Source: JANXQG01 sp037147235
GTDB lineage: Bacteria > Planctomycetota > Planctomycetia > Pirellulales > Thermoguttaceae
Length of the DNA: 32,973 bases
Direction of reading: 5' to 3'
Assembly: GCA_037147235.1 (NCBI GenBank)
Contig: JBAWVO010000037.1
Location: 1 to 32,973 of the forward strand
Under the pieces are notes generated by a model that worked only from the letters and a program-made list of their open reading frames with translations, was not told the origin of the DNA and ran no database searches. The translations under genes were made by a program, and so were the position numbers. How positions within the stretch are numbered: the stretch's first letter is position 1; every line of letters begins with the position of its first letter. This document shows positions 7,415 to 14,876 of this stretch, piece by piece.

Positions 7415-7483
7415 GATTGTCTTTTCGTCTCCTTGTCTTCAAAACACCCAAGGGCAGGGCCGCACGGTCCCTGACGATCAACC

Positions 7484-7936
7484 ATGGCCGCAATGTCGAC
7501 CGGCAAGAAGCTGACAATCGCAGGAATTGTTATCGCGGGCGTTACCGCATACATGGCCTACCTGGGCGCATCGTCAAGCTGGCAATACTACATGACGGTC
7601 AAAGAGTGCGTGGATAACGCGACTCAAGTTGCCGGCCAGCGAATCCGCGTCAGCGGGACGATTGTGCCTGGCTCGCTCGTGATCGCGCCGGACCGGCAGG
7701 AAGCCCGCTTCTCGCTCAGCGAGGCAGGTAGCTGCCTCCCCGTTGTCTGCAAAGGCCCCTTGCCGGACGATCTCTCTTCGACGAAAACCATGGAGGTGGT
7801 TGTCGAAGGGCGCATGGAAGATTCCTGCACGCTGCATGGCGAAAAGCTGATCACCAAGTGCGCCAGCAAGTACAGCACCCAGAAAAAAGAACCAACGGCA
7901 ACTGCCGATCTGCGCGCCGGGGAGATTGTGCGATGA
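7484..7936 (+). CDS. ccmE: CcmE heme chaperone, CxxxY variant
   Basis: 150 residues (ATG 7484; an ATG at 7493 is possible). N-terminal membrane segment (about 10-30), then an OB-fold: YMTVKECVDNATQVAGQRIRVSGTIVPGS and MEVVVEGRMEDSCTLHGEKLITKC. Classical CcmE binds heme covalently through the His of HxxxY; here that position reads C126-ASK-Y130. This is the CxxxY type known from archaea and Desulfovibrio-like bacteria, where Cys replaces His and CcmH is absent. It carries heme from the CcmABCD complex to the CcmF synthetase on the outer face of the membrane. First gene of the ccm operon; its stop overlaps the ccmF start (ATGA). Confidence 0.88.
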   Translation: MAAMSTGKKLTIAGIVIAGVTAYMAYLGASSSWQYYMTVKECVDNATQVAGQRIRVSGTIVPGSLVIAPDRQEARFSLSEAGSCLPVVCKGPLPDDLSSTKTMEVVVEGRMEDSCTLHGEKLITKCASKYSTQKKEPTATADLRAGEIVR

Positions 7937-9960
7937 CGTCGATGGGGCAACTCTGTCTGCTGATGGCGATGATTTGCTCGGGCTATGCGGCCTTTGCAGT
8001 GATCGTCGGCGCGCGGAGCGAACACCGCGGCCTCGGTCGCAGTGCCGTCGGCGCGGCGTGTACGGCGTTCGTGGCTCTCACGGTTGTCATCACGGTGTTG
8101 GGCTATGGCCTGGTGACCAAAGATTTTCGTTTTGAATATGTAACACAGTACTCCGACCCGCTGCTGCCATGGCATTACAGCCTATCGGCATTGTGGGTCG
8201 GCCAGGCCGGCTCGCTGTTGGTCTGGGGTTGGTTTGTCGCGGTGCTGGCGGTTATATTCCGTTTCACATCGCGCCGCGGACCGCGCGAACTGCGCGAACT
8301 GGCCTTTGGCATCCAGATGATCTATCTCGGTTTTCTGCTGGCCATCATGGTCTTTGCCGCCGATCCGATGGCACCGGCACTGGTGCCAGGGGCGAAGGGC
8401 GAGGGGCTTAGTCCTTTGCTTCAGCATCCGGCCATGCTGATCCATCCGCCGATCGTGTTTCTGGGCTATGCTGCATGGGGAATCCCCTTCGCGCTTGCCG
8501 CAGCGGCACTCATCTCCGGCCGGCTGAACAATGCTTGGCTGCAACAGGCGCGATCCTGGTCCCTCTTCGCTTGGACGACGCTGGGCGGCGGCATCCTTTT
8601 GGGTGGCCAATGGGCTTATGAACAGCTCGGTTGGGGTGGCTATTGGGCCTGGGATCCCGTGGAAAACGGCTCCCTGATGCCCTGGCTTACGGGTACGGCC
8701 CTGATTCACGGATTGATGACCTGGCGGCAGGGGGCACTCAAGAAAACCACCTTATTCCTGGCGATCACCACGTTCGGGCTGTGTAATTTTGCCACGTTCC
8801 TCACTCGCAGCGGGATATTCAGCAGTCTGCACGCATTCAGCCAGTCGCCCATCGGCTGGATGTTTTTGGTTTGGATTGCTGCTTCCGTCTTGGGGGGGGC
8901 AGTGTTGATCTTGCTGCGGAAGAATCAACTCATGGCCGAAAAACCGCTCGCTGCCCTCGGGAGCCGAGAAGCACTGGTACTCATGGGAATTCTTGCCCTG
9001 GTGCTGCTGACGACCGTGACCTTGCTCGGCACGCTGGCCGGGGCCATTTCCGGGCTATTCTCCACGACGCGGATCGTGGTGGGAATGGCCTTCTACAATA
9101 ATGTGCTGATCCCCACGGGCCTCGTCTTGCTGGCCGTGGTGGCCTCGGTGCCATTGATCCGCTGGGGAGCCGGTCCCACGCGCGGCCGAGTTCGCCTGCT
9201 GGCAATTGCTGCCATTATCGGATTTCTCGTTGCCCTTGCCGCACTGGCCTGTGGCGTCAGCAATCCGATCAGCCTGACCATAGCGGGCTTGATGGGCGTG
9301 CTGCTTGCCTCGACGTTTCTGGCAATCGCTGCCAACGTCCCCTTACCCCCTGCCTATCAACCGAAGAGCGTAGGGAGCTTGCGGAGCTTGTTTTCGGCCT
9401 TTACCCGGCATCGCCGCAGTTACGCGGGGCTCCTTATCCACCTTGGCTTCGGCTGCATGGCGGTCGGAATTACCGGCTCGTCATTGGGAAGCCGCGAGAC
9501 CGATCTCTCGATGACCCGTGGACAGACCGTCGAGTTTGAAGGTCGCACCATCCACTACGCCGATTTGCTCCAACAGGATCTCCGCCAGAAGGTTGTCGTC
9601 GCGGCCCAGCTTGAAGTCAACGGGCCGGGCGGGGCGAGTTATACGCTTGAGCCTGCTCAGATTCTCTATCGTCCTCAGAACCAATGGGGTTCCAAAGTCG
9701 CAATTCACTCAACCTTTGGCAGTGATTTTTACGTCATCATGCATGGTGGCAGCGAGGCCAAGAAGATTCACCTGACCTTGATCGATCACCCGCTGATTTG
9801 CTGGCTCTGGATAGGCGGATGGATCGGGCTGGTCGGCGTTGTGATTGCCCTGTTGCCCCAGCGTCAGCGTCGCGAGTCGGACAAAGATAAGTTGTCGGCG
9901 CATCCTGTAGTACCCTGTCCCCACCTTGCGACCTTAACCCAACACGCGCGCCATGACTGA
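7933..9960 (+). CDS. ccmF: Cytochrome c heme lyase CcmF
   Basis: 675 residues from ATG 7933, coupled to ccmE by ATGA; a reading from 7858 runs through ccmE and is rejected. It is polytopic, with more than ten hydrophobic segments. The heme-handling WWD domain is WGGYWAWDPVENGSLMPWL (about 234-252), followed by FATFLTRSGIFSSLHAF, a CcmF hallmark. Conserved His residues lie in LQHPAMLIHPP and SSLHAF. A C-terminal soluble part follows (about 510-640) and a last membrane helix. It attaches heme to apocytochrome CxxCH sites. It holds a G8 run at 8892-8899. It overlaps ccmA by eight bases. Confidence 0.94.
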   Translation: MTSMGQLCLLMAMICSGYAAFAVIVGARSEHRGLGRSAVGAACTAFVALTVVITVLGYGLVTKDFRFEYVTQYSDPLLPWHYSLSALWVGQAGSLLVWGWFVAVLAVIFRFTSRRGPRELRELAFGIQMIYLGFLLAIMVFAADPMAPALVPGAKGEGLSPLLQHPAMLIHPPIVFLGYAAWGIPFALAAAALISGRLNNAWLQQARSWSLFAWTTLGGGILLGGQWAYEQLGWGGYWAWDPVENGSLMPWLTGTALIHGLMTWRQGALKKTTLFLAITTFGLCNFATFLTRSGIFSSLHAFSQSPIGWMFLVWIAASVLGGAVLILLRKNQLMAEKPLAALGSREALVLMGILALVLLTTVTLLGTLAGAISGLFSTTRIVVGMAFYNNVLIPTGLVLLAVVASVPLIRWGAGPTRGRVRLLAIAAIIGFLVALAALACGVSNPISLTIAGLMGVLLASTFLAIAANVPLPPAYQPKSVGSLRSLFSAFTRHRRSYAGLLIHLGFGCMAVGITGSSLGSRETDLSMTRGQTVEFEGRTIHYADLLQQDLRQKVVVAAQLEVNGPGGASYTLEPAQILYRPQNQWGSKVAIHSTFGSDFYVIMHGGSEAKKIHLTLIDHPLICWLWIGGWIGLVGVVIALLPQRQRRESDKDKLSAHPVVPCPHLATLTQHARHD

Positions 9961-10633
9961 TCCTCGCATCGCGATTGAAGTACGCCGCGTGACCAAGCGA
10001 TTCGGCCGCCGTCTCGTGCTGGACGAAATCGACCTGGAAGTCGCGGCTGGCGAAAGCATCGTCCTCACCGGATCGAACGGGGCCGGCAAAACAACTTTGC
10101 TTCGCGCGATGGCCGCGTTGATTCGCCCCAACAGCGGCGATATCCTCTGGTTCGGTGAGAAAACCAGCGGACAACATGAAAGCCGCCGCTTGATCGGCAT
10201 GGTCGCCCACGAGAACCGGCTCTACCCGCACCTCACGCTCCGCGAAAATTTGGTCTTCGCCGCGCGGATGTGTGACGTAGTCCACCCACAGCATTGTGCT
10301 GATTCGCTGCTGGAAACGGTTGGACTGCTCGCGCACGGTGATCGCACGCCGCCAGTACTATCGAAGGGTATGCGGCAGCGGTTGAGCCTCGCCCGGGCAT
10401 TGATCCATGATCCGCCGATCCTCTTGTTGGATGAACCGTTTGAGGGCCTCGATGCCGACGCTGAGCAGTGGCTGTCCGGATTGCTCCAGGATCTGCGTCA
10501 GCAGGGCCGGACCTTGTGCTTTGTTTTGCACGACGAGGCTAAAACCCGGCTGTTGGCCGATCGCGTACTGCACCTTCACCAAGGCCGGTTGCTGCAAGTC
10601 GCAGGCCAGGCAGCCGTGGCCCATGTCGCATGA
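9953..10633 (+). CDS. ccmA: Heme exporter ATP-binding protein CcmA
   Basis: 226 residues. Walker A GSNGAGKT is at 40-47, the ABC signature LSKGMRQRLSLARAL at 136-150, Walker B ILLLDEP at 156-162 and the switch His in CFVLHDE. The LSKGM form of the signature is common in CcmA. With CcmB and CcmC it releases holo-CcmE by ATP hydrolysis. The start overlaps ccmF, and ccmB follows after 54 bases. Confidence 0.9.
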   Translation: MTDPRIAIEVRRVTKRFGRRLVLDEIDLEVAAGESIVLTGSNGAGKTTLLRAMAALIRPNSGDILWFGEKTSGQHESRRLIGMVAHENRLYPHLTLRENLVFAARMCDVVHPQHCADSLLETVGLLAHGDRTPPVLSKGMRQRLSLARALIHDPPILLLDEPFEGLDADAEQWLSGLLQDLRQQGRTLCFVLHDEAKTRLLADRVLHLHQGRLLQVAGQAAVAHVA

Positions 10634-10687
10634 CCGGGAGGAATACGTATCATTTTTAGCCAATCGCAGTACAAAAAGTTCTACTGG

Positions 10688-11338
10688 ATGGTTTCCAAGG
10701 ATCTGCTCTCCGAGTGCCGTTCGCTGCGCGTCTGGCCTGCCATGCTGCTGCTAGGCGTGGTCGTTGCCATGATGTTCGCCATGCAGGCAGACCTTCCACC
10801 CCAGCAACTGCGGCAAATCGTCGGCGGTCTATTGTGGCTGACAATCTTCTTCGCCGGCACACTGGCCCTGGATCGTTCGTTTGCCGCTGAGCGTGAAGAT
10901 GGCTGCTGGGAGGGACTGCTGAGCTATCCCGTCTCGCCGACTTGCGTTTATCTGGCCAAGCTGACTGTGAATGTCGTCGCCCTGGCGGCACTGGAATGTG
11001 TGCTGATTCCGCTCTTTGCCATCCTCACCGATCTGCCGCTTTTGGCCCATCCCGGGCCAATCATCATCGTGGCCATATTGGGAAACCTGGGCATTGCGGC
11101 CGTGGGTACATTACTCAGTGCCGTGGCCAGCACCGGAAAACAAAGCTCTTATCTGTTGCCGCTGCTGGTCCTGCCGATGGTAATCCCACTGGTGCTGGGG
11201 GCCGCGGAAGCGACGCGACTGGCGGTCGAGCACGACTTTGGCCCGAGTTGGTGGCGGTGGGTCGAGTTGCTGGGGGCGTTCGCGATTATTTTCGTTACCG
11301 CGAGCATCGCACTTTTTGAGTTCGCCGTGGAGGAGTAA
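10688..11338 (+). CDS. ccmB: Heme exporter membrane protein CcmB
   Basis: 216 residues with six hydrophobic segments. The N-terminus MVSKDLLSECRSL matches the usual (R)KDLLLE opening of CcmB, which supports this start. LALDRSFAAEREDGCWEGLLSYPVSP is the family signature (LxRxFxxEREDGxxEGLLxxP), and SSYLLPLLVLPMVIPLVLGA is the late membrane signature. It is the transmembrane partner of CcmA in the CcmABCD complex. Start of ccmC is 16 bases downstream. Confidence 0.92.
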   Translation: MVSKDLLSECRSLRVWPAMLLLGVVVAMMFAMQADLPPQQLRQIVGGLLWLTIFFAGTLALDRSFAAEREDGCWEGLLSYPVSPTCVYLAKLTVNVVALAALECVLIPLFAILTDLPLLAHPGPIIIVAILGNLGIAAVGTLLSAVASTGKQSSYLLPLLVLPMVIPLVLGAAEATRLAVEHDFGPSWWRWVELLGAFAIIFVTASIALFEFAVEE

Positions 11339-11353
11339 ATCGAGGATTAAACC

Positions 11354-12031
11354 ATGTCACAAACTGCCGAAAAACATTTCTTCAACGATTACCTGTGGCA
11401 CGCCGTAGCGGCCGGAATGGTCACGACGGCGATCGCCGCCATTTTCCTGCTTGCCCCGATGGAAGAAACGATGGGCATCGCCCAACGGATCGTCTACCTC
11501 CATGTCTCCGTGGCCTGGATGGGACTGGCCGCCTTCGTTCTCATGGCCATCACGAGCGGAATGTACTTGTTTCGTCGCGACCTAGCCTGGGACCATTGGT
11601 CGCGGGCCGCCCTGGAAATCGGCTGGCTCTGTTGCAGCCTGACCCTGGCCACCGGTTCGCTCTGGGCCCACGCCGCCTGGAACACCTGGTGGACATGGGA
11701 TCCGCGTTTAACGACCGCCTTTGTCCTGTGGGCCATGTATTCCGCGGCACTCGTACTCCGTAGCGGCGTGGAAGACCCGCACCGCCGGGCACGCATGGGC
11801 GCAATCGTGGCGATTGTCGGCATGTTGGACGTGCCGCTGGTGATTATGGCCACGCGCTGGTTCCGCGGCATCCACCCAAAAAGCCCGCACATGGAACCGA
11901 CGATGCGCGTGGTCCTGTTGATAAGCGTTGTTTGTTTTACCCTGTTTTTTACAATGCTTTTGCTGCTGCGGCGATCACAACTCCACATCGCCGATATGCT
12001 GGAAGATTTGCAGGCACAAGCAGAAGCGTAA
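11354..12031 (+). CDS. ccmC: Heme transfer protein CcmC
   Basis: 225 residues with six membrane segments. The WWD domain reads WAHAAWNTWWTWDPRLT (about 104-120), flanked by the heme-ligand histidines in YLHVSVAW (His50) and in IHPKSPHM. It binds heme at the outer face and loads it onto CcmE. No change in the WWD core is seen although CcmE here uses Cys. The gap to ccmD is 11 bases. Confidence 0.94.
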   Translation: MSQTAEKHFFNDYLWHAVAAGMVTTAIAAIFLLAPMEETMGIAQRIVYLHVSVAWMGLAAFVLMAITSGMYLFRRDLAWDHWSRAALEIGWLCCSLTLATGSLWAHAAWNTWWTWDPRLTTAFVLWAMYSAALVLRSGVEDPHRRARMGAIVAIVGMLDVPLVIMATRWFRGIHPKSPHMEPTMRVVLLISVVCFTLFFTMLLLLRRSQLHIADMLEDLQAQAEA

Positions 12032-12042
12032 AGGAACCCCCC

Positions 12043-12198
12043 ATGCTTACATTCATGACCGCTTACCTGGTTGTCTGGTTCGCCCTGTTCGCTTACATGC
12101 TGCGACTGGGCGGCGAGCAACGCCGTCTGCGACGTGCGGCGGAAGCGTTGCAGGCGCAGTTTGAAAAACAGCGATCTTCGCGCCAACGAGCCACGTGA
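12043..12198 (+). CDS. ccmD: CcmD-like small membrane protein
   Basis: 51 residues from ATG 12043, with AAAGGAAC nine bases upstream. One N-terminal membrane helix (LTFMTAYLVVWFALFAYML) is followed by a basic, helical tail rich in Arg, Gln and Glu. Size, topology and position after ccmC are those of CcmD, which stabilises the CcmABC-CcmE complex. The sequence is too short for a firm family match, so the call rests on position and shape. Confidence 0.75.
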   Translation: MLTFMTAYLVVWFALFAYMLRLGGEQRRLRRAAEALQAQFEKQRSSRQRAT

Positions 12199-12207
12199 AC
12201 GAAAAAT

Positions 12208-12330
12208 GGCTCTTCCGGTTCTAGGTGCGACGGTAGGGTGGGCTTTAGCCCGTCTCCGATAAACGCTGGATTGTCGGGCTAAAGCCCAACCTACAATTAT
12301 TCGCGTTTCGCACCTAAAACCGGAAGAGCC
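12208..12330. repeat. Nested palindromic element (123 bp)
   Basis: Outer arms 12208-12230 and 12308-12330 (GGCTCTTCCGGTT...AGGTGCGA) match at 22 of 23 positions. Inner arms 12233-12252 and 12275-12294 (GTAGG-TGGGCTTTAGCCCG type) form a second inverted pair. Non-coding; it lies between ccmD and the next gene and could fold as a long hairpin in the ccm transcript. Partial relatives are at 7159, 13403 and 23912-23957. Confidence 0.85.
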
Positions 12331-12359
12331 AAATTAAAGCATCCCACAAAGGCCAAACC

Positions 12360-13373
12360 ATGAAGATTGCGTTCCTCCTTCTCTGCGTTCCACTTGCCGC
12401 CGTGCCATCGTCTGCCGTTGCCGGCATGATCGAGGGCATGGTCGTCAATACATCCACCGGAAAACCGATCCCCTGCCAGGTAGCAGTCATCTTGCAAGTG
12501 CAGGTGAAAGGTGAACTTGTCCCCTTTCGCGATGTCATCTCCGACAAGCAAGGCCGCTTTCGTTTTGATCGGCTGCCCGCGGGTGACGGAGTCGTCTATC
12601 AGGCTGGTGCCACGCGCCACGGCATCTTCTATCCAGGTCCGCGGATCCGCTTGACCGACCTGCAACCGATCGCCCGCACGGGATTGTCGGTCTGCGATGC
12701 GGTGGCCAGCCCTTGTCCGCTGGTGCTGAAGAAAATGGACGTTACCATTCGCCCTGAAACCGGCCTGCTGAAGGTCACGGAATCGTTGCTGCTGGAAAAT
12801 CCATCGCACCGATGTTACGTCGGCGAGGTAGCCCACGACGGCGCCGATCCGGTAACGCTGGAACTTTCCATCCCGCCCGATTTCGAGCGGACTACGTTTG
12901 ACCAGGAGTTTTTTGGACGGCGGTTTGCCGTGGTCAACAATAAGGTGGTCACCAGCATCCCCTGGCAGCCCGGCGAGCGGAAACTGCAATACACCTATGT
13001 ACTTCGCAATACGGAGGAGGTATTGCGTTGGAAGCGGCCCTTGGACTTGCCTTGCTCCAATGTGACGATTCGCGTCGAGGGGGAGTCGCCCAAAGAAGTC
13101 CGTTGCGAGATGCTCCGCCAGACCTCGGCCAGCGAAAATGTGGTCGTGTTCGAGTCGGCCGGGCAAGAGCTGTCCATGGGCTCGGTCTTGCAAATTGAAC
13201 TGGGACGGCTGCCGCTGCCTTGGATGAACTATGGCAAGTGGGCGGCGGTTGCTATCATGCTCGGCCTGATTGCCGGGACAAGCTGGCTCTACTTCCGCCG
13301 TCATCGACCGTCGTCTGCCAAGGAATTGCCAAAACCGCTGACCGACCGACCTGAAGAAAAACAAGCGGCCTGA
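12360..13373 (+). CDS. Secreted, C-terminally membrane-anchored protein of the ccm locus
   Basis: 337 residues. The signal peptide MKIAFLLLCVPLAAVPSSAVA is followed by a carboxypeptidase-regulatory-like beta-sandwich (about 22-85: IEGMVVNTSTGKPIPCQVAV, GRFRFDRLP, Y-x-A-G-A), then beta-rich domains (about 120-300). A membrane helix near the end (AAVAIMLGLIAGTSWLYF) and a basic cytoplasmic tail follow. It has no CxxCH or CxxC, so it is neither a cytochrome nor a CcmG/CcmH thioredox protein. It points the same way as ccmE-D, 161 bases downstream with the palindromic element between. It may act in cytochrome maturation or be an unrelated envelope protein; the function is unknown. Confidence 0.85.
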   Translation: MKIAFLLLCVPLAAVPSSAVAGMIEGMVVNTSTGKPIPCQVAVILQVQVKGELVPFRDVISDKQGRFRFDRLPAGDGVVYQAGATRHGIFYPGPRIRLTDLQPIARTGLSVCDAVASPCPLVLKKMDVTIRPETGLLKVTESLLLENPSHRCYVGEVAHDGADPVTLELSIPPDFERTTFDQEFFGRRFAVVNNKVVTSIPWQPGERKLQYTYVLRNTEEVLRWKRPLDLPCSNVTIRVEGESPKEVRCEMLRQTSASENVVVFESAGQELSMGSVLQIELGRLPLPWMNYGKWAAVAIMLGLIAGTSWLYFRRHRPSSAKELPKPLTDRPEEKQAA

Positions 13374-14081
13374 CGGCACCCTCACCCTGGGCACGAAAGA
13401 AAATGGCTCTTCCGGTTCTAGGTGCAGCAGTAGGGTGGGGAGAGTGAAACGAGCCCCACCAAAAGCGGACTTGTTGGGGCGTGGTCTCCCTCTTGCTGGG
13501 GCGTGGTCTCCCGACCACGCCCGGTATGCGGTGAAGATCCCAGTCCGCTGACCGGCGGGGTCGGGAGACCACTGCTGTAAACATCTTGGTGTCGCCTAAC
13601 TCCTTGCCGTTTGGCATCTTATGCGGGTCAGATGCCAGGGTATCTAAAGCAAGGAGGACATGGATCGTCCATTAAAAGAAGTCTTGGCACGGATGTCGCT
13701 GTCGGAAGCGGTGTTGTTGTTTGTACCGTATTCAACCGCGAAGCGGTTATACAGCATAGCCCAGGGTCGCGCAGCGCACCCTGGGATGCGAAGCACCCGC
13801 CCCCAGCACCCCGAAGGGGTGCAACTCTTGTTCGATACGCGGAAAACGCGATGCAGTTCGCTCGTTGTGGCCGGTCTCCTGACCGGGCCACACACCGCGT
13901 AGAACCGCTTCGCGGTTTGGTGGCATCCTCGCAAAGATGTTTACAGCAGTAGTCGGGAGACCCGCGCCGAACGGAGGCTGGAAGGCCTGACCTACTTCCA
14001 TGCTTCGGCAATAAGGCTCGTGCAGAATTCCGTCTGGACAAAAACAGGTTATACTGTTAAAATTCTCATCATCATTAGACG
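13374..14081. other. Non-coding repeat tract with palindromes
   Basis: No convincing intact gene lies in these 700 bases. 13403-13460 has the left arm of the 12208 element fused to a TAGGGTGGGG...CCCCACC repeat. GGGGCGTGGTCTCCC occurs twice near 13475-13515, and its inverse GACCACGCCC follows. CTGCTGTAAACATCTT (13572-13587) is inverted at 13934-13949. 13729-13920 carries AACCGCGAAGCGGTT-type palindromes around CCCAGGGT/ACCCTGGG segments. A transposase stub is embedded at 13660. The tract separates the ccm locus from the radical SAM locus. Confidence 0.75.
13660..13728 (+). pseudogene. N-terminal stub of a transposase-like gene
   Basis: A perfect AAGGAGG at 13650-13656 precedes ATG 13660, which reads MDRPLKEVLARMSLSEAVLL before the frame enters palindromic repeat DNA. 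This opening resembles the start of IS4-type transposases in planctomycetes (MDR-LKELLARMPLAEAVLLL). Only about 22 residues survive. The family call is from memory of such openings and is tentative. Confidence 0.45.
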
Positions 14082-14138
14082 TAGGATGGACTTCCAAGTC
14101 CGTCCCGCAAAACCGACGGACCTGGAGGTCCATCCTAC
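14081..14138. repeat. Palindromic repeat GTAGGATGGACTTCC.../...GGTCCATCCTAC
   Basis: Arms at 14081-14104 and 14115-14138 are inverted with few mismatches. The right arm abuts the AGGAG ribosome-binding site of the next gene, and the repeat fakes an N-terminal extension MDFQVRPAKPTDLEVHPT. Confidence 0.85.
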
Positions 14139-14154
14139 AGGAGAAAAAAAGAAA

Positions 14155-14874
14155 ATGGCAACTTTTCGCTGCATGGCTTTGATTTCGCTGGGAATCGCCT
14201 TTTGTATCGGGTGTGGCGATTCATCGACCCAATCGTGGGAAAGCGGTAAATCTCAATCTTCCGGGCAGAAAAAAACCCAAAAGGTTGATGACACGGCCGA
14301 CAACGATGACGCGACGGTCGCAGATCCGGCCGAAAATCCGCACAAGATGACCAACCCGCATGGCGGCATGAAGATGCCGGCCGACGTTAAAGATGAGGTT
14401 TTGGAGAACAATGGAAAGCTGGACTTGGATACGCGTCATTGGACCGTGCCGAAATCTTGGGTTCATAAGACTCCCAAGTCGACCATACTCGAAGCCGAGT
14501 ATGGCATCCCGAAAGTCGAAGGCGACAAGGAGGACGGTCGTCTCACCATAAGCCAGGCCCGTGGGTCCGTTGAAGACAATATCGCCCGCTGGAAGGGGCA
14601 GTTCAGCAAGAAATTGGACAAGGAGAGCCAGGAGACCCTTGATGCCGGCGGGATCAAGGTCACGCTCGTTGACCTAACGGGCACGTTCGACGACTCGCGC
14701 GGCATGATGGGGCCGTCGGTGACCCGCCCCGATTACCGCATGTTAGGCGCAATCTTCCAACTCCCTAGCGAGGAGGGGGGGCACTTCATCAAATGCTACG
14801 GACCAACGAAGACCATCACCGCCCGTGCCGACGAAATTAAGGGATTCCTCCGCTCGCTCAAGGTGGATAAGTAA
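14155..14874 (+). CDS. Putative lipoprotein, function unknown
   Basis: 239 residues from ATG 14155, with AGGAG at 14139-14143. A hydrophobic N-terminus (MATFRCMALISLGIAFCIGC) ends at a likely lipid-attached Cys20, though the residue three before it is Cys, not the usual Leu. Residues 21-80 are low-complexity, Ser/Lys/Asp-rich linker. A folded domain follows (about 100-239: TRHWTVPKSWVHKTPKSTILEAEY, LTISQARGSVEDNIARWKGQF, GGHFIKCYGP, FLRSLKVDK). This recalls small planctomycete lipoproteins of unknown role. The radical SAM gene starts two bases after its stop, so the two are co-transcribed. Confidence 0.85.
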   Translation: MATFRCMALISLGIAFCIGCGDSSTQSWESGKSQSSGQKKTQKVDDTADNDDATVADPAENPHKMTNPHGGMKMPADVKDEVLENNGKLDLDTRHWTVPKSWVHKTPKSTILEAEYGIPKVEGDKEDGRLTISQARGSVEDNIARWKGQFSKKLDKESQETLDAGGIKVTLVDLTGTFDDSRGMMGPSVTRPDYRMLGAIFQLPSEEGGHFIKCYGPTKTITARADEIKGFLRSLKVDK

Positions 14875-14876
14875 CC

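Noticed and set aside
12297..13394. Long minus-strand open frame (365 codons) opposite the secreted protein gene
   Set aside because: It lies fully antisense to a gene with signal peptide, domains and ribosome-binding site. Its translation is rich in Arg, His, Gln and Asp, as is typical of shadow frames in GC-rich DNA.
14020..14154. N-terminal extension of the lipoprotein (contains MDFQVRPAKPTDLEVHPT)
   Set aside because: It is the translation of a palindromic repeat; the signal peptide begins at 14155.
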